Origin: Ignavibacteriales bacterium
GTDB taxonomy: Bacteria > Bacteroidota > Ignavibacteria > Ignavibacteriales > Melioribacteraceae
Reading direction: 5' to 3'
Length of the DNA: 64,000 bases
Assembly: GCA_026390795.1 (NCBI GenBank)
Contig: JAPLFG010000002.1
Coordinates: forward strand, 62,001 to 126,000
Shown: positions 37,252 to 45,963 of the stretch, piece by piece
How positions within the stretch are numbered: position 1 is the first letter of the stretch
How the letters are laid out: every line of letters begins with the position of its first letter
Notes under the pieces: model-generated
Databases searched by the model: none
What the model was told of the DNA's origin: nothing
The model's input: the letters and a program-made list of their open reading frames with translations, nothing else
Program-made: the position numbers and the translations under genes

Positions 37252-38811
37252 ATGAAAAAAGAAATTGAATTAGTAATTCCACCCGGTTTTATAAACGATT
37301 ATTCTTATCAAAAAAATCTCGCAGCTCAAAAGCTCAAACTTAATATCGAAGAGATTACCGCTGTTCAAATTATACGCCGCTCTGTTGATGCACGCAGCAA
37401 GAATCCTATTTATAGAACAAAAGCAATTGTTTATATAAACGAAGAACCAACTGAACTATTTTCTCCAATTAATTTTTCACATATCAAAAACGGTAAGCAA
37501 GTTTTAATTGTTGGAATGGGTCCCGCTGGAATGTTTGCTGCTTTACGTTTGATCGAGTTGGGAATTAAACCTATCATATTTGAACGTGGGAAAGATGTAC
37601 AGACACGCAGAAGAGATCTGAGAGAAATTCAGCAATTTGGTAAAGTGAACCCGGATTCAAATTATTGTTTTGGTGAAGGAGGTGCCGGTACTTATAGCGA
37701 TGGAAAACTTTATACACGTTCTACCAAACGCGGGGATGTAAACCGGATTTTAAATATATTGGTTCAGCACGGTTCACCAATAGAAATCTTGATTGATGCA
37801 CATCCTCATATCGGATCAAACATACTACCGCAGGTTGTTAGTGCAATAAGGAAAACAATTCTAGATTGCGGCGGTGAAATTCATTTTGAATCTCGAGTAA
37901 CAGATTTGATTAAAGAAGAGAGAAAAATTAAAGGTGTTATTGTTAATGGTGAGGATGAATTCATCGGTGATTCCTTGATAGTAGCAACCGGGCATTCCGC
38001 GCGTGATATTTATTATCTGTTGGATCGTCACAATATAAAAATTGAAGCAAAACCATTTGCAGTTGGAGTTCGTATTGAACATCCACAAAAATTGATTGAT
38101 GAAATTCAGTATCATACAACTGAGCGGAATCAAAACTTACCGGCGTCAAATTACAATTTAACATGTCAAGTAGATAACCGAGGCGTTTATTCTTTTTGTA
38201 TGTGTCCGGGAGGAATAATAATTCCGGCTTCAACAGGACCGAATGAGCTTGTCCTAAACGGAATGAGTGTTTCAAGACGCGATTCTCCATTTGCAAATTC
38301 CGGATTAGTAGTTTCTGTTGATGAAAGAGATTGGACTGATTATAAAACGTATAATGTATTTGCCGGATTGGAATTTCAAAAAGAGATTGAACGAATTGCA
38401 TTCGATGCCGGTGGTAAAACTCAACGAGCACCGGCACAAAGAATTACTGATTTCGTAAATCGAGAATTGTCTCAGACACTTCCGGATTCATCATATATTC
38501 CCGGGACAATCAGCTCGCCGATTCATGAAATTCTACCGAAGAAAATTTCAGATGGATTAAGGAAAAGTTTAATCATCTTTGATAAAAAAATGAAAGGATA
38601 TTTCACCGAAGAAGCGCAGATACTTGCTGCTGAGACACGTACAAGCTCGCCAATAAGAATTCCGCGCGATAATGAAACACTTATGCATGTCGAAGTTAAA
38701 GGATTATTCCCTTGCGGTGAGGGAGCCGGTTACGCCGGCGGAATTGTTTCTGCCGCAATTGATGGAGAGAGAAGTGCCGAGGCGGTTTGTAGGTTTTTAG
38801 ATTTTTGTTAA
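37252..38811 (+). CDS. FAD-dependent dehydrogenase (COG2509-like)
   Basis: The 519-residue flavoprotein has a Rossmann FAD motif VLIVGMGPAGMFAALRLIELG (split here by the limit on quoted length: GMGPAGMFAALR) near residue 86 and a C-terminal FAD segment GEGAGYAGGIVSAAIDG. FGEGGAGTYSDGKLYTR and CMCPGGIIIPAS are typical of the uncharacterised COG2509/YtfP-related dehydrogenases. An about 80-residue N-terminal domain precedes FAD binding. The substrate is unknown. The last codons overlap the tyrA-tail remnant on the other strand. Confidence 0.85.
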   Translation: MKKEIELVIPPGFINDYSYQKNLAAQKLKLNIEEITAVQIIRRSVDARSKNPIYRTKAIVYINEEPTELFSPINFSHIKNGKQVLIVGMGPAGMFAALRLIELGIKPIIFERGKDVQTRRRDLREIQQFGKVNPDSNYCFGEGGAGTYSDGKLYTRSTKRGDVNRILNILVQHGSPIEILIDAHPHIGSNILPQVVSAIRKTILDCGGEIHFESRVTDLIKEERKIKGVIVNGEDEFIGDSLIVATGHSARDIYYLLDRHNIKIEAKPFAVGVRIEHPQKLIDEIQYHTTERNQNLPASNYNLTCQVDNRGVYSFCMCPGGIIIPASTGPNELVLNGMSVSRRDSPFANSGLVVSVDERDWTDYKTYNVFAGLEFQKEIERIAFDAGGKTQRAPAQRITDFVNRELSQTLPDSSYIPGTISSPIHEILPKKISDGLRKSLIIFDKKMKGYFTEEAQILAAETRTSSPIRIPRDNETLMHVEVKGLFPCGEGAGYAGGIVSAAIDGERSAEAVCRFLDFC

Positions 38812-38952
38812 GAAGCCGAATTGTTCAATTAGTTTTCTTGCATTGTCGGTATCAGCCTTGCTTTCAAATGCAACCCTGAATGTACCGCCGGACCCTTCCC
38901 AGATATTTAGAAGTTCAATTTCTTTGACGTAACATTTTTTACGATAAAAAGT
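38800..38952 (-). pseudogene. Broken copy of the tyrA 3' end (ACT domain)
   Basis: Read on the minus strand, this piece encodes EIELLNIWEGSGGTFRVAFE and a further 21 residues ending GFLTKI. The last 43 residues of intact TyrA match it closely (IELLKIREGSGGTFRVAFES ... GFSTKL). No start or upstream part of tyrA is present. The two share a perfect 41-base direct repeat at 38860-38900 and 39580-39620; the flanks are only moderately similar. The piece ends level with the upstream edge of the toxin-antitoxin pair, so it looks like the displaced end of tyrA. Confidence 0.85.
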
Positions 38953-38984
38953 TATATTTACTTCGGTTAAAGAAAGGACTAAAA

Positions 38985-39215
38985 ATGATAAACTTGGATC
39001 AGGCACTAGACAGCGCCAGACAGTTATCGCTCGCCGATAAAGAGATGTTGATAGAAATACTTAAAAAACAAACTATAGAAGAAAGAAGAAAAGAGATAGC
39101 AGCAGAAGTAAGAGAATCTAAAAATCTTTATAATACAGGTAAACTGACTCCTTCAGATTCGAAACAAATTATAGATAAACTTCATAATTCACTATCCGAA
39201 CCAGACAACAATTGA
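38985..39215 (+). CDS. Antitoxin-like protein of a type II TA pair
   Basis: The 76-residue charged helical protein (LSLADKEMLIEILKKQTIEERRKEIAAE) has the composition of RelB/YafQ-partner antitoxins; no clear DNA-binding motif is visible. AAAGGA lies before the ATG. It overlaps the toxin gene by 4 bases (TTGA), the usual coupling in TA operons. Identification rests mainly on the neighbour. Confidence 0.75.
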   Translation: MINLDQALDSARQLSLADKEMLIEILKKQTIEERRKEIAAEVRESKNLYNTGKLTPSDSKQIIDKLHNSLSEPDNN

Positions 39216-39490
39216 ATAAGTTAGTTTTATCACCTCATTTTAAGAAAGCATACAAAAAGATTGTTGGAAAAATTCCTCTTTTACAAGAGCAAATTGATTC
39301 TTCTATACGGCTTTTAGAAATAGATATATATGATGTTAGGCTAAAAACACATAAACTTTCTGGTGAGCTATTAGGATGTTATGCTTGTTCTTGCGGATAT
39401 GATTGTAGAATTATTTTTACTCTTGAAGATGATAATAATGTTCAGACAATTCTATTAATAACTCTCGGAACTCATGATGAAGTATATTAA
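39212..39490 (+). CDS. RelE/YafQ-family toxin (putative mRNA interferase)
   Basis: The 92-residue protein has the ParE/RelE fold pattern: LVLSPHFKKAYKKI, the central KTHKLSGELLGCYACSCG where KxHxLxG is the family signature, DCRIIFTLEDDN, and the C-terminal LLITLGTHDEVY that carries the catalytic-type His and Tyr of YafQ relatives. It probably cleaves mRNA on the ribosome. The start codon is TTG, fixed by the overlap with the antitoxin stop. Confidence 0.88.
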   Translation: MNKLVLSPHFKKAYKKIVGKIPLLQEQIDSSIRLLEIDIYDVRLKTHKLSGELLGCYACSCGYDCRIIFTLEDDNNVQTILLITLGTHDEVY

Positions 39491-39516
39491 TACTGCACAG
39501 TTGTTATGCGCTTTTT

Positions 39517-40599
39517 TTAAAGTTTAGTTGAAAAACCTAACTTTTCAACTACATCTTTTGCTTTCTCAGCATCACTTTCGCTTTCAAATGCAACCCTGAA
39601 TGTACCGCCGGACCCTTCCCGTATTTTCAGAAGTTCTATGTTCTTGATGTTAATCTTATTTTCAAAAAGCGCTGTGGAAATTTTACTTATAACTCCCGGT
39701 TCATCCTTCACAAATACGAATAGATCATAGATCTGGTTGATGAATCCTTTATTCGATTTTGGAATTTCATCACGCTTAATTCTCGCACTCTCAAATTTTT
39801 CCGCAAGCTTTTTGTAATCTTCTTTTGCTACAGATTTTTTAATCTGTTCCAGATCCAAAATAAAATTATCAACCGCCTGAATAATATTTTTCTTGTTTTG
39901 TTTAATGATCGGTTCCCAGATTCTAAATTCGCTGGAAGCAATCCGAGTCATATCTCTAAATCCGCCGGCGGCGAAATCGAAAAAGTTTATTGCACTCTCT
40001 TTGAAATTTGCAGAGTTGATCAACGAAACCGAAACCAACTGGGGGAGATGACTGACCGAAGCAACAATTATATCGTGCACCTTCGGGTTGAGAAAAGTAA
40101 TCTTCGCGCCAAGTTTATGAATTATTTCCGTGAATGAATCAATTACCGGCAAATCCGCCGCTGCTTCATTTAAGATGTAAACACAGTTTTCAAATAAAAG
40201 GGGATTGGAATTCTCAAAACCGCTGTTCTCTTTTCCCGTCATCGGATGTCCGCCGATGTAAAATCCGTTTCTCTCTTTGGAATCCCAAATTTCTTGGAAG
40301 ACGGATTTCACTCCGCAAACATCTGTAAGAATCTGACCGGATCTAATTCTGCCGGCTAGTTTTTCGAAAACAGTAATTGACAAATCAACCGGGAGACATA
40401 TAAATATCAGATCCGCATCAAGAGCGTCTTCAAATGAAGATAATTTTTGGTCGATAACTTTTTGCTGAAATGCTGTCTCGAGAATATCCGGATTATCAAA
40501 AGCACTGATCTTATGGTCGGAAGAAAAACTTCTAATTGATTTTGCAATTGAACCGCCGATCAATCCCAAACCTATTATAGCAATCTTCCCGACTTTCAA
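39517..40599 (-). CDS. tyrA: Prephenate dehydrogenase with ACT domain
   Basis: TyrA oxidatively decarboxylates prephenate to 4-hydroxyphenylpyruvate for tyrosine synthesis. The 360-residue protein has GLGLIGGSIAKSIR (Rossmann, residues 10-23), LTDVCGVKS, GGHPMTGKENSGFE and VSHLPQLVS motifs in the catalytic part, then an ACT regulatory domain (about 290-360). The start codon is TTG directly after the aroF stop, with AGGA inside the aroF end as ribosome site, so translation is coupled. The 3' end is repeated as a fragment beyond the TA pair. Confidence 0.93.
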   Translation of the reverse strand: MKVGKIAIIGLGLIGGSIAKSIRSFSSDHKISAFDNPDILETAFQQKVIDQKLSSFEDALDADLIFICLPVDLSITVFEKLAGRIRSGQILTDVCGVKSVFQEIWDSKERNGFYIGGHPMTGKENSGFENSNPLLFENCVYILNEAAADLPVIDSFTEIIHKLGAKITFLNPKVHDIIVASVSHLPQLVSVSLINSANFKESAINFFDFAAGGFRDMTRIASSEFRIWEPIIKQNKKNIIQAVDNFILDLEQIKKSVAKEDYKKLAEKFESARIKRDEIPKSNKGFINQIYDLFVFVKDEPGVISKISTALFENKINIKNIELLKIREGSGGTFRVAFESESDAEKAKDVVEKLGFSTKL

Positions 40600-41613
40600 T
40601 TACAGAGTCCTGCCGATTGCAATTGCAATTAAACGAAGCTCTTCCATTAGTTTAAGATAAGTCTCCGGCAACAAAGCTTGCGGTCCATCAGAGAGAGCAT
40701 TTTCCGGATCATCATGAATCTCGATCATTATTCCATCAGCTCCTGCTGCAACTGCAGCACGAGCCATCGGCGGAACCTGATCGCGCAACCCTGTTGCATG
40801 CGACGGGTCGGCGATAATCGGTAAGTGGCTTTTTTTGTGAACAACCGGAATTGCTGAAAGATCAAATGTATTGCGTGTGTAATTCTCAAATGTTCTTATG
40901 CCTCGTTCACAAAAGAAAACGTTCTTATTACCGCCGTTAAGAATATATTCCGCGGACATGAGCCATTCTTCAATTGTAGCCGCTATGCCGCGCTTCACCA
41001 TTACGGGTTTGGTAACTTTTCCTAATTCTTTGAGAAGAGAAAAGTTCTGCATATTACGCGCGCCGAGCTGGAATACATCCGTATATTTATCAATTAATTC
41101 GATTTGATCCATCTGCATTACTTCAGTTACAACTAACAATTTGTTTTCATCTGCTGCTGCTCGCATCAATTTTAGTCCTTCTTCTCCCATTCCTTGAAAT
41201 GAATAGGGAGATGTGCGAGGTTTAAATGCGCCGCCGCGTAAAAATTTTGCACCGGATTTAGCAACGACTTTAGCTAATCTGAAAATTTGATCTTCACTTT
41301 CAACCGAACATGGACCGGCTATCATCGCAATCTTATTACCGCCAAGTTCAACATCTTTGATTTTTATAATCGTATCGTGTTCTTGAAAACTTCTGCCGGC
41401 TAATTTATATGGAGTAGTAACACGGTAAACTTCGTCAACGCCGTCAAGTATGCTAATGTTACGCGTGTCGAAATTTGGTTTTACCCCGATTGCGCCAATG
41501 ATAGTTCGTTCAGCACCATTCGATCTGTGAATCTGAAATCCGAAACCTTCAAGATGTTTAACTATGTTTTCTATCTGAAGTTCTGTTGCATTTCTTTCGA
41601 GTATGATTACCAA
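40600..41613 (-). CDS. aroF: 3-deoxy-7-phosphoheptulonate synthase
   Basis: DAHP synthase joins PEP and erythrose 4-phosphate, the first shikimate step. The 337-residue protein is of the type I beta kind with an N-terminal ferredoxin-like regulatory domain (residues 1-70, as in Thermotoga). The catalytic barrel follows with MIAGPCSVESEDQ, GGAFKPRTSPYSFQG, VMVKRGIAATIEEWL and PIIADPSHATG. It is translationally coupled with tyrA. Confidence 0.95.
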   Translation of the reverse strand: MVIILERNATELQIENIVKHLEGFGFQIHRSNGAERTIIGAIGVKPNFDTRNISILDGVDEVYRVTTPYKLAGRSFQEHDTIIKIKDVELGGNKIAMIAGPCSVESEDQIFRLAKVVAKSGAKFLRGGAFKPRTSPYSFQGMGEEGLKLMRAAADENKLLVVTEVMQMDQIELIDKYTDVFQLGARNMQNFSLLKELGKVTKPVMVKRGIAATIEEWLMSAEYILNGGNKNVFFCERGIRTFENYTRNTFDLSAIPVVHKKSHLPIIADPSHATGLRDQVPPMARAAVAAGADGIMIEIHDDPENALSDGPQALLPETYLKLMEELRLIAIAIGRTL

Positions 41614-41628
41614 TGTTAACTCCTAATA

Positions 41629-42306
41629 TTAATCGTGAAATTTTTTCTCGCCCGCATTAATTGCAATCGGGATGAAATCTTCTTTTGTTGGAATTGCGCA
41701 AGAGAAATTTGGATTATATGCGCAGTATGGATTATACGCCAAGTTGAAATCGATTGTGTAAACATGATTTGGATCATCAACTTTTTCAAAATCTATATAA
41801 CGACCTACGCCGTAAGTCTCTTTATTTGTTGTCTTATCTGTAAACCAAATTGAATAATAAGTATCACCAGCACTTGTACTTCCTTGATAAACATTTATTC
41901 TAAACGGTTGGTTCTCGTAACTGATATCAATATAACCGTAACGAACAGCTTTGCGCGGCTCACCCTTTGTTCCATAGATGGTAACAGTATCCTTCGGGTT
42001 ATTCGCAGAAAGTTTGCTAGTAAAAACAAATGAAGGATCAACGTCAAAATATTTCAAATCATGAAATTCAATTTTTCCTTTCCTGTTAAAAGGGGAATTA
42101 GGTTCGTTTTTCATTTCATCGTTTTTTGCTGTGCGGAATTTCTCTATTTGATCAATATATATTTTTTGTTCTGGAGAATAATTTTTACCGCATGAAACCA
42201 AAAGGAGAGTAAGAATAAGAGCAAGACCATTATCATAAAAACGAAATGACTTTTCTTGCCCTTTCTTGTAATCCTGTTCTTGATATTTTTTATTTCTTTT
42301 CATCAT
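41629..42306 (-). CDS. DUF1684 lipoprotein
   Basis: The about 225-residue protein has a hydrophobic segment (about 28-41) ending in the lipobox LLVSC, preceded by an unusually long basic N terminus; a later start is possible. The mature part is a DUF1684 domain (YFDVDPSFVF, AVRYGYIDISYENQPFR, YGVGRYIDF, FNLAYNPYCAYNPNFSCAIPT), whose cysteine-containing motif is diagnostic. Function is unknown. It overlaps the mutS end by about 17 bases. Confidence 0.85.
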   Translation of the reverse strand: MMKRNKKYQEQDYKKGQEKSFRFYDNGLALILTLLLVSCGKNYSPEQKIYIDQIEKFRTAKNDEMKNEPNSPFNRKGKIEFHDLKYFDVDPSFVFTSKLSANNPKDTVTIYGTKGEPRKAVRYGYIDISYENQPFRINVYQGSTSAGDTYYSIWFTDKTTNKETYGVGRYIDFEKVDDPNHVYTIDFNLAYNPYCAYNPNFSCAIPTKEDFIPIAINAGEKKFHD

Positions 42307-44905
42307 CAATCTTTTTCTTTAGTTCGCTAAGTTTGTTTAACGCCTCAAGCGGAGTTAAACTGTTGATCGAAATATCGGAAATATGTTTGCGTAATTCTTC
42401 ATCTTTCATCTCGAATAAACTGATCTGAAAATCATCAGCACCTTTTAGCTTTGCAAGTTTTGCTTTCTTCATTTCATAAGGAGTAAGTTCTTTACTTTCC
42501 AAATTAGCAAGAATTTCTTTCGCGCGGTTAGTTACGAATAGCGGCAAGCCGGCCATTTGTCCAACTTGAATTCCGTAACTATGATCGGCTCCGCCCGAAG
42601 AAACTTTGTGTAAGAAAATTACTTTATCACCGTACTCACGTACCTCAACTTTGAAATTTTTTATGCGGGGGAATAACGTTGCCATCTCATTCAGCTCGTG
42701 ATAGTGAGTAGCGAATAAAGTCTTTGCTGCAAGTTTCGGATTTTCATGTAAGTATTCCGTAATTGCCCAAGCAATTGAGATTCCGTCAAACGTGCTTGTG
42801 CCGCGCCCGAGTTCATCCAGCAGTATTAAACTCTTGCTGGTTGCGTTGTTCAAAATATTTGCGGCTTCCTGCATCTCAACAAGAAAAGTTGATTCTCCCG
42901 CAGAAATATTATCGCTTGCACCGACTCGTGTATAAATTCTATCAATCAAACCGATCTTTGCAGATGAAGCCGGAACGAACGAACCGATCTGTGCCATCAA
43001 GACAATTAATCCAACTTGGCGTAAGTAAACAGATTTACCCGCCATGTTCGGTCCGGTAAGTAATATTATCTGCTCATCGGATGAAGATAGTTTGCAGTTG
43101 TTCGGAGTAAATTTTTCTCCCGGTGGAAGAATTCTTTCAACAACTGGATGCCTTCCGTCAATAATTTCGAGCTGATCAGATTCATCAAGCTGTGGACAAA
43201 CATATTTATAATCGTCTGCGCATTCCGAAAATGATTGGTAACAATCGAGCATGGCAATCAAGCGCGCGTTCTCCTGGATTGCTTCTGTCTCGGAAGCGGA
43301 GGCAATTCTAACTTGATCGAAAAGCTGGTATTCAAGATTACCAATATTCTCTGCCGCATTTAGAATTTTATCTTCATACTCTTTTAATTCGGGAGTGATA
43401 AATCTTTCGCTATTTACCAGGGTCTGTTTACGAATATAATTTTCCGGCACTTTATCTTTGTTAGCGTTGCTGATATCGATGTAATATCCAAAAACCTTAT
43501 TGTAACTTACTTTCAGAGAAGAAATTTTTGTCCTTTCACGTTCGGTTTTCTGCAGATTTGTAATCCAATCTTTCGCATTTGTAGATAGTCCGCGCAGTTC
43601 GTCAAGTTCCGGACTGTATCCGTCCCTAATAACTCCGCCATCGGAAACAGAAAGCGGCGGATCATCTGCAATTGCTAATTCGATTTTTTCAACAATCTGA
43701 TCCAAAGAATTTAAACGCTGATTAATTGCAACAAGCGTTTCCACGGAAGTCTGATCTAATAGTTGTTTGATAAGAGGAATTTTTTTAAGCGATGTTTTTA
43801 AATGAAGAAGTTCGCGCGGATTAACTCTTCCCGTACAAATTTTTGATGTCAGCCGCTCAAGATCGCCGATCTCTTTTAATTCATTCTGTAAATTTTTTCT
43901 AAGAGTTTTATTTTGAAGAAGTTCGGCAATAGATTCTTGCCTCTTTAATATCGGTTCCAATTTTCTCAGCGGTGCAGAGATCCATTTCTTCAGCATCCGT
44001 CCGCCCATAGAAGTTGCAGTCTTATCAAGAATTGATATCAACGAACCTTCACGCTCGCCTTCCTGCATCGTAAACATAATTTCAAGGTTACGCTTGGTCG
44101 AATAATCAAGGATCATGTAATCGGATGGATTATGACGCGAAATTTTATTTATGTGAGTTAGATTTGCTTTCTGTGTTTCGCGTAAGTAGTTCAACGCAGC
44201 ACCGGCAGCACATATTCCGGCGTTTAATGTTTCAATTCCAAATCCTTTTAATGTCTTTGTGTTGAAATGATTCATCAAAAGTTCGGAAGAATATTCGTAA
44301 TTGAAAATCCAGTCGTCAATCTTTGTTATTCTAGCCAATGGAACTGCTTTATGAATCAAAGGTTCGAGTTCCTGCTTAAGTCTTTTGGGAATCAAGATTT
44401 CGGAAGGATTTATTGAGCTGAGTTGCTGTGATGCTTCGGAACTTATAACCTCGAATGTTGAGAACTCTCCCGTTGAAATATCGCAGAATGCAATTCCCGC
44501 AATTTCATTTTCGATATAAACTGATAGGAGGTAATTATTTTTTTTGTGATCAAGAAGTTTATCGGATATCGCGACACCCGGAGTTACAATCTCAACTACA
44601 TCACGCTTTACAATACCTTTTGCAAATTTAGGATTTTCCATCTGCTCGCAGACGGCAACTCTATAGCCTGCCCTAACTAGTTTAGGCAAGTATGTATCAA
44701 TCGCATGATGCGGGAATCCTGCAAGAGGAACGTCGCCGGCTCCGCCGTTAGCTCGTTTAGTTAGTGTTATACCGAGCACTTTTGATGCGATTTTTGCATC
44801 TTCCTCAAATGTTTCAAAGAAATCTCCCATTCGGAAAAGCAAAATTGTATCCGGATAGTTCTCTTTGATCCTTCCATATTGTGCCATCAAAGGAGTGATC
44901 GACAT
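42290..44905 (-). CDS. mutS: DNA mismatch repair protein MutS
   Basis: MutS recognises base mismatches and recruits MutL. The 871-residue length is full size. The N-terminal GDFFETFEEDA holds the mismatch-wedge Phe-X-Glu. The ATPase has Walker A TGPNMAGKSVYLRQ (about 620), signature GASDNISAGESTFLVEM, Walker B LILLDELGRGTSTFDG and THYHEL. It ends with a C-terminal helical segment. The gene cluster downstream on the same strand is DUF1684, aroF and tyrA. Confidence 0.97.
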   Translation of the reverse strand: MSITPLMAQYGRIKENYPDTILLFRMGDFFETFEEDAKIASKVLGITLTKRANGGAGDVPLAGFPHHAIDTYLPKLVRAGYRVAVCEQMENPKFAKGIVKRDVVEIVTPGVAISDKLLDHKKNNYLLSVYIENEIAGIAFCDISTGEFSTFEVISSEASQQLSSINPSEILIPKRLKQELEPLIHKAVPLARITKIDDWIFNYEYSSELLMNHFNTKTLKGFGIETLNAGICAAGAALNYLRETQKANLTHINKISRHNPSDYMILDYSTKRNLEIMFTMQEGEREGSLISILDKTATSMGGRMLKKWISAPLRKLEPILKRQESIAELLQNKTLRKNLQNELKEIGDLERLTSKICTGRVNPRELLHLKTSLKKIPLIKQLLDQTSVETLVAINQRLNSLDQIVEKIELAIADDPPLSVSDGGVIRDGYSPELDELRGLSTNAKDWITNLQKTERERTKISSLKVSYNKVFGYYIDISNANKDKVPENYIRKQTLVNSERFITPELKEYEDKILNAAENIGNLEYQLFDQVRIASASETEAIQENARLIAMLDCYQSFSECADDYKYVCPQLDESDQLEIIDGRHPVVERILPPGEKFTPNNCKLSSSDEQIILLTGPNMAGKSVYLRQVGLIVLMAQIGSFVPASSAKIGLIDRIYTRVGASDNISAGESTFLVEMQEAANILNNATSKSLILLDELGRGTSTFDGISIAWAITEYLHENPKLAAKTLFATHYHELNEMATLFPRIKNFKVEVREYGDKVIFLHKVSSGGADHSYGIQVGQMAGLPLFVTNRAKEILANLESKELTPYEMKKAKLAKLKGADDFQISLFEMKDEELRKHISDISINSLTPLEALNKLSELKKKIDDEKK

Positions 44906-45227
44906 AGCTTGCTTTAGTTTTGTGTCAAAAATAGTTTAATGAGCGATTAGAATCAAAAGTAGCTTTTAACTGTTAGCAATTAGCCATTAGCTATTTGCCG
45001 TCAGAGGAGTATAAACATTTCTTTTCCCTAATTTCCTTCGCTAACACGTAACAACTTTTATTGAGAAATTAAATTGTCTCTTATTTTGAAAATATATCCA
45101 AAACTCTTCTTATAAGTATTTTAATTCTCTTAAAAATATTGCCCATCCACATAAATAATTTTTTTATTATTTTCTAACGGCTAATTGCTAAAAGCTAACA
45201 ACTATTATAAAATAGAATAAGGGAATT
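44906..45227. other. Intergenic region without a gene
   Basis: This 322-base region between the divergent mutS and epimerase genes is AT-rich and has no open frame of note. It holds the inverted-repeat element listed at 44961-45203 and must contain promoters in both directions, which I could not place. Confidence 0.5.
44961..45203. repeat. Intergenic element with inverted ends, type 4
   Basis: The left end (44961-44991) and right end (45175-45203) are inverted imperfect copies sharing TTAGCAATTAGCC(A/G)TTA on one strand. The interior of about 180 bases has no gene. A related single end is at 13684-13708, so the unit is repeated in this genome. Confidence 0.6.
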
Positions 45228-45896
45228 ATGACGATCAAAACAATAATTTTTGGCGCAAGCGGAATGGTAGGGGAAGGTGTTCTTCTTCAGGCAATCTCAG
45301 ATCCGGATGTTGAATCGATCTTAGTAATTGGGAGAAGATCATGCGGCATCAAAAATGAAAAGTTGAAAGAGATAATTCATAACGATTTTTTCAACTTTTC
45401 AGCAATTGAAAAAGATTTAGTAGGCTACAATGCATGTTTCTTTTGTCTCGGTGTTTCTTCGGTCGGTATGAATGAAAAAGATTATACACGGCTAACATTT
45501 GATCTTACAATGCAGGCAGCCGCAACTTTATCTAAAGTAAATGCTGAAATGACTTTCTGTTATGTATCCGGCGAAGGAACTGATAGTACAGAAAGAGGAC
45601 GTTTAATGTGGGCAAGAGTGAAAGGGAAAACAGAGAACCACTTAAAGAAATTACCGTTTAAAGCTGTTTATCTATTCAGACCCGGATTTATGAAGGCAGT
45701 TGAAGGACAGAAAAATTTAAAATCATTATACAAAGTAGTTGGAAATTTCTACCCCTTGATGAAATTTATTCTTCCAAACCACGGCTGCAAGCTGGAAGAC
45801 CTTGGAACTGCGATGCTCAAATCAGTTAAACTTGGTTATTCCAAACCAATTCTTGAAAATAAAGATATTGAGGAACTTGCCGGAATTAAAAAGTGA
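45228..45896 (+). CDS. NAD(P)-binding epimerase-like protein (atypical SDR)
   Basis: The 222-residue protein opens with FGASGMVGEGVLLQA, an atypical-SDR nucleotide-binding motif (GxxGxxG), followed by LVIGRRSCG. A middle YVSGEGTDSTERGR and KGKTENHL segment resembles YbjT/HTATIP2-like Rossmann proteins. Substrate unknown; an electron-transfer or epimerase role is inferred only from family. A 67-base gap separates it from the alpha-galactosidase gene. Confidence 0.8.
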   Translation: MTIKTIIFGASGMVGEGVLLQAISDPDVESILVIGRRSCGIKNEKLKEIIHNDFFNFSAIEKDLVGYNACFFCLGVSSVGMNEKDYTRLTFDLTMQAAATLSKVNAEMTFCYVSGEGTDSTERGRLMWARVKGKTENHLKKLPFKAVYLFRPGFMKAVEGQKNLKSLYKVVGNFYPLMKFILPNHGCKLEDLGTAMLKSVKLGYSKPILENKDIEELAGIKK

Positions 45897-45963
45897 TTTG
45901 TTCTTCTGTATAAATTTTATAAAAAATCAAATTGAATAAACTGTTATCATAAGGAGAAGAAAA

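Noticed and set aside
37961-38437. A 158-codon minus-strand frame over the FAD dehydrogenase
   Set aside because: Antisense to a well-supported flavoprotein; composition is typical of shadow frames.
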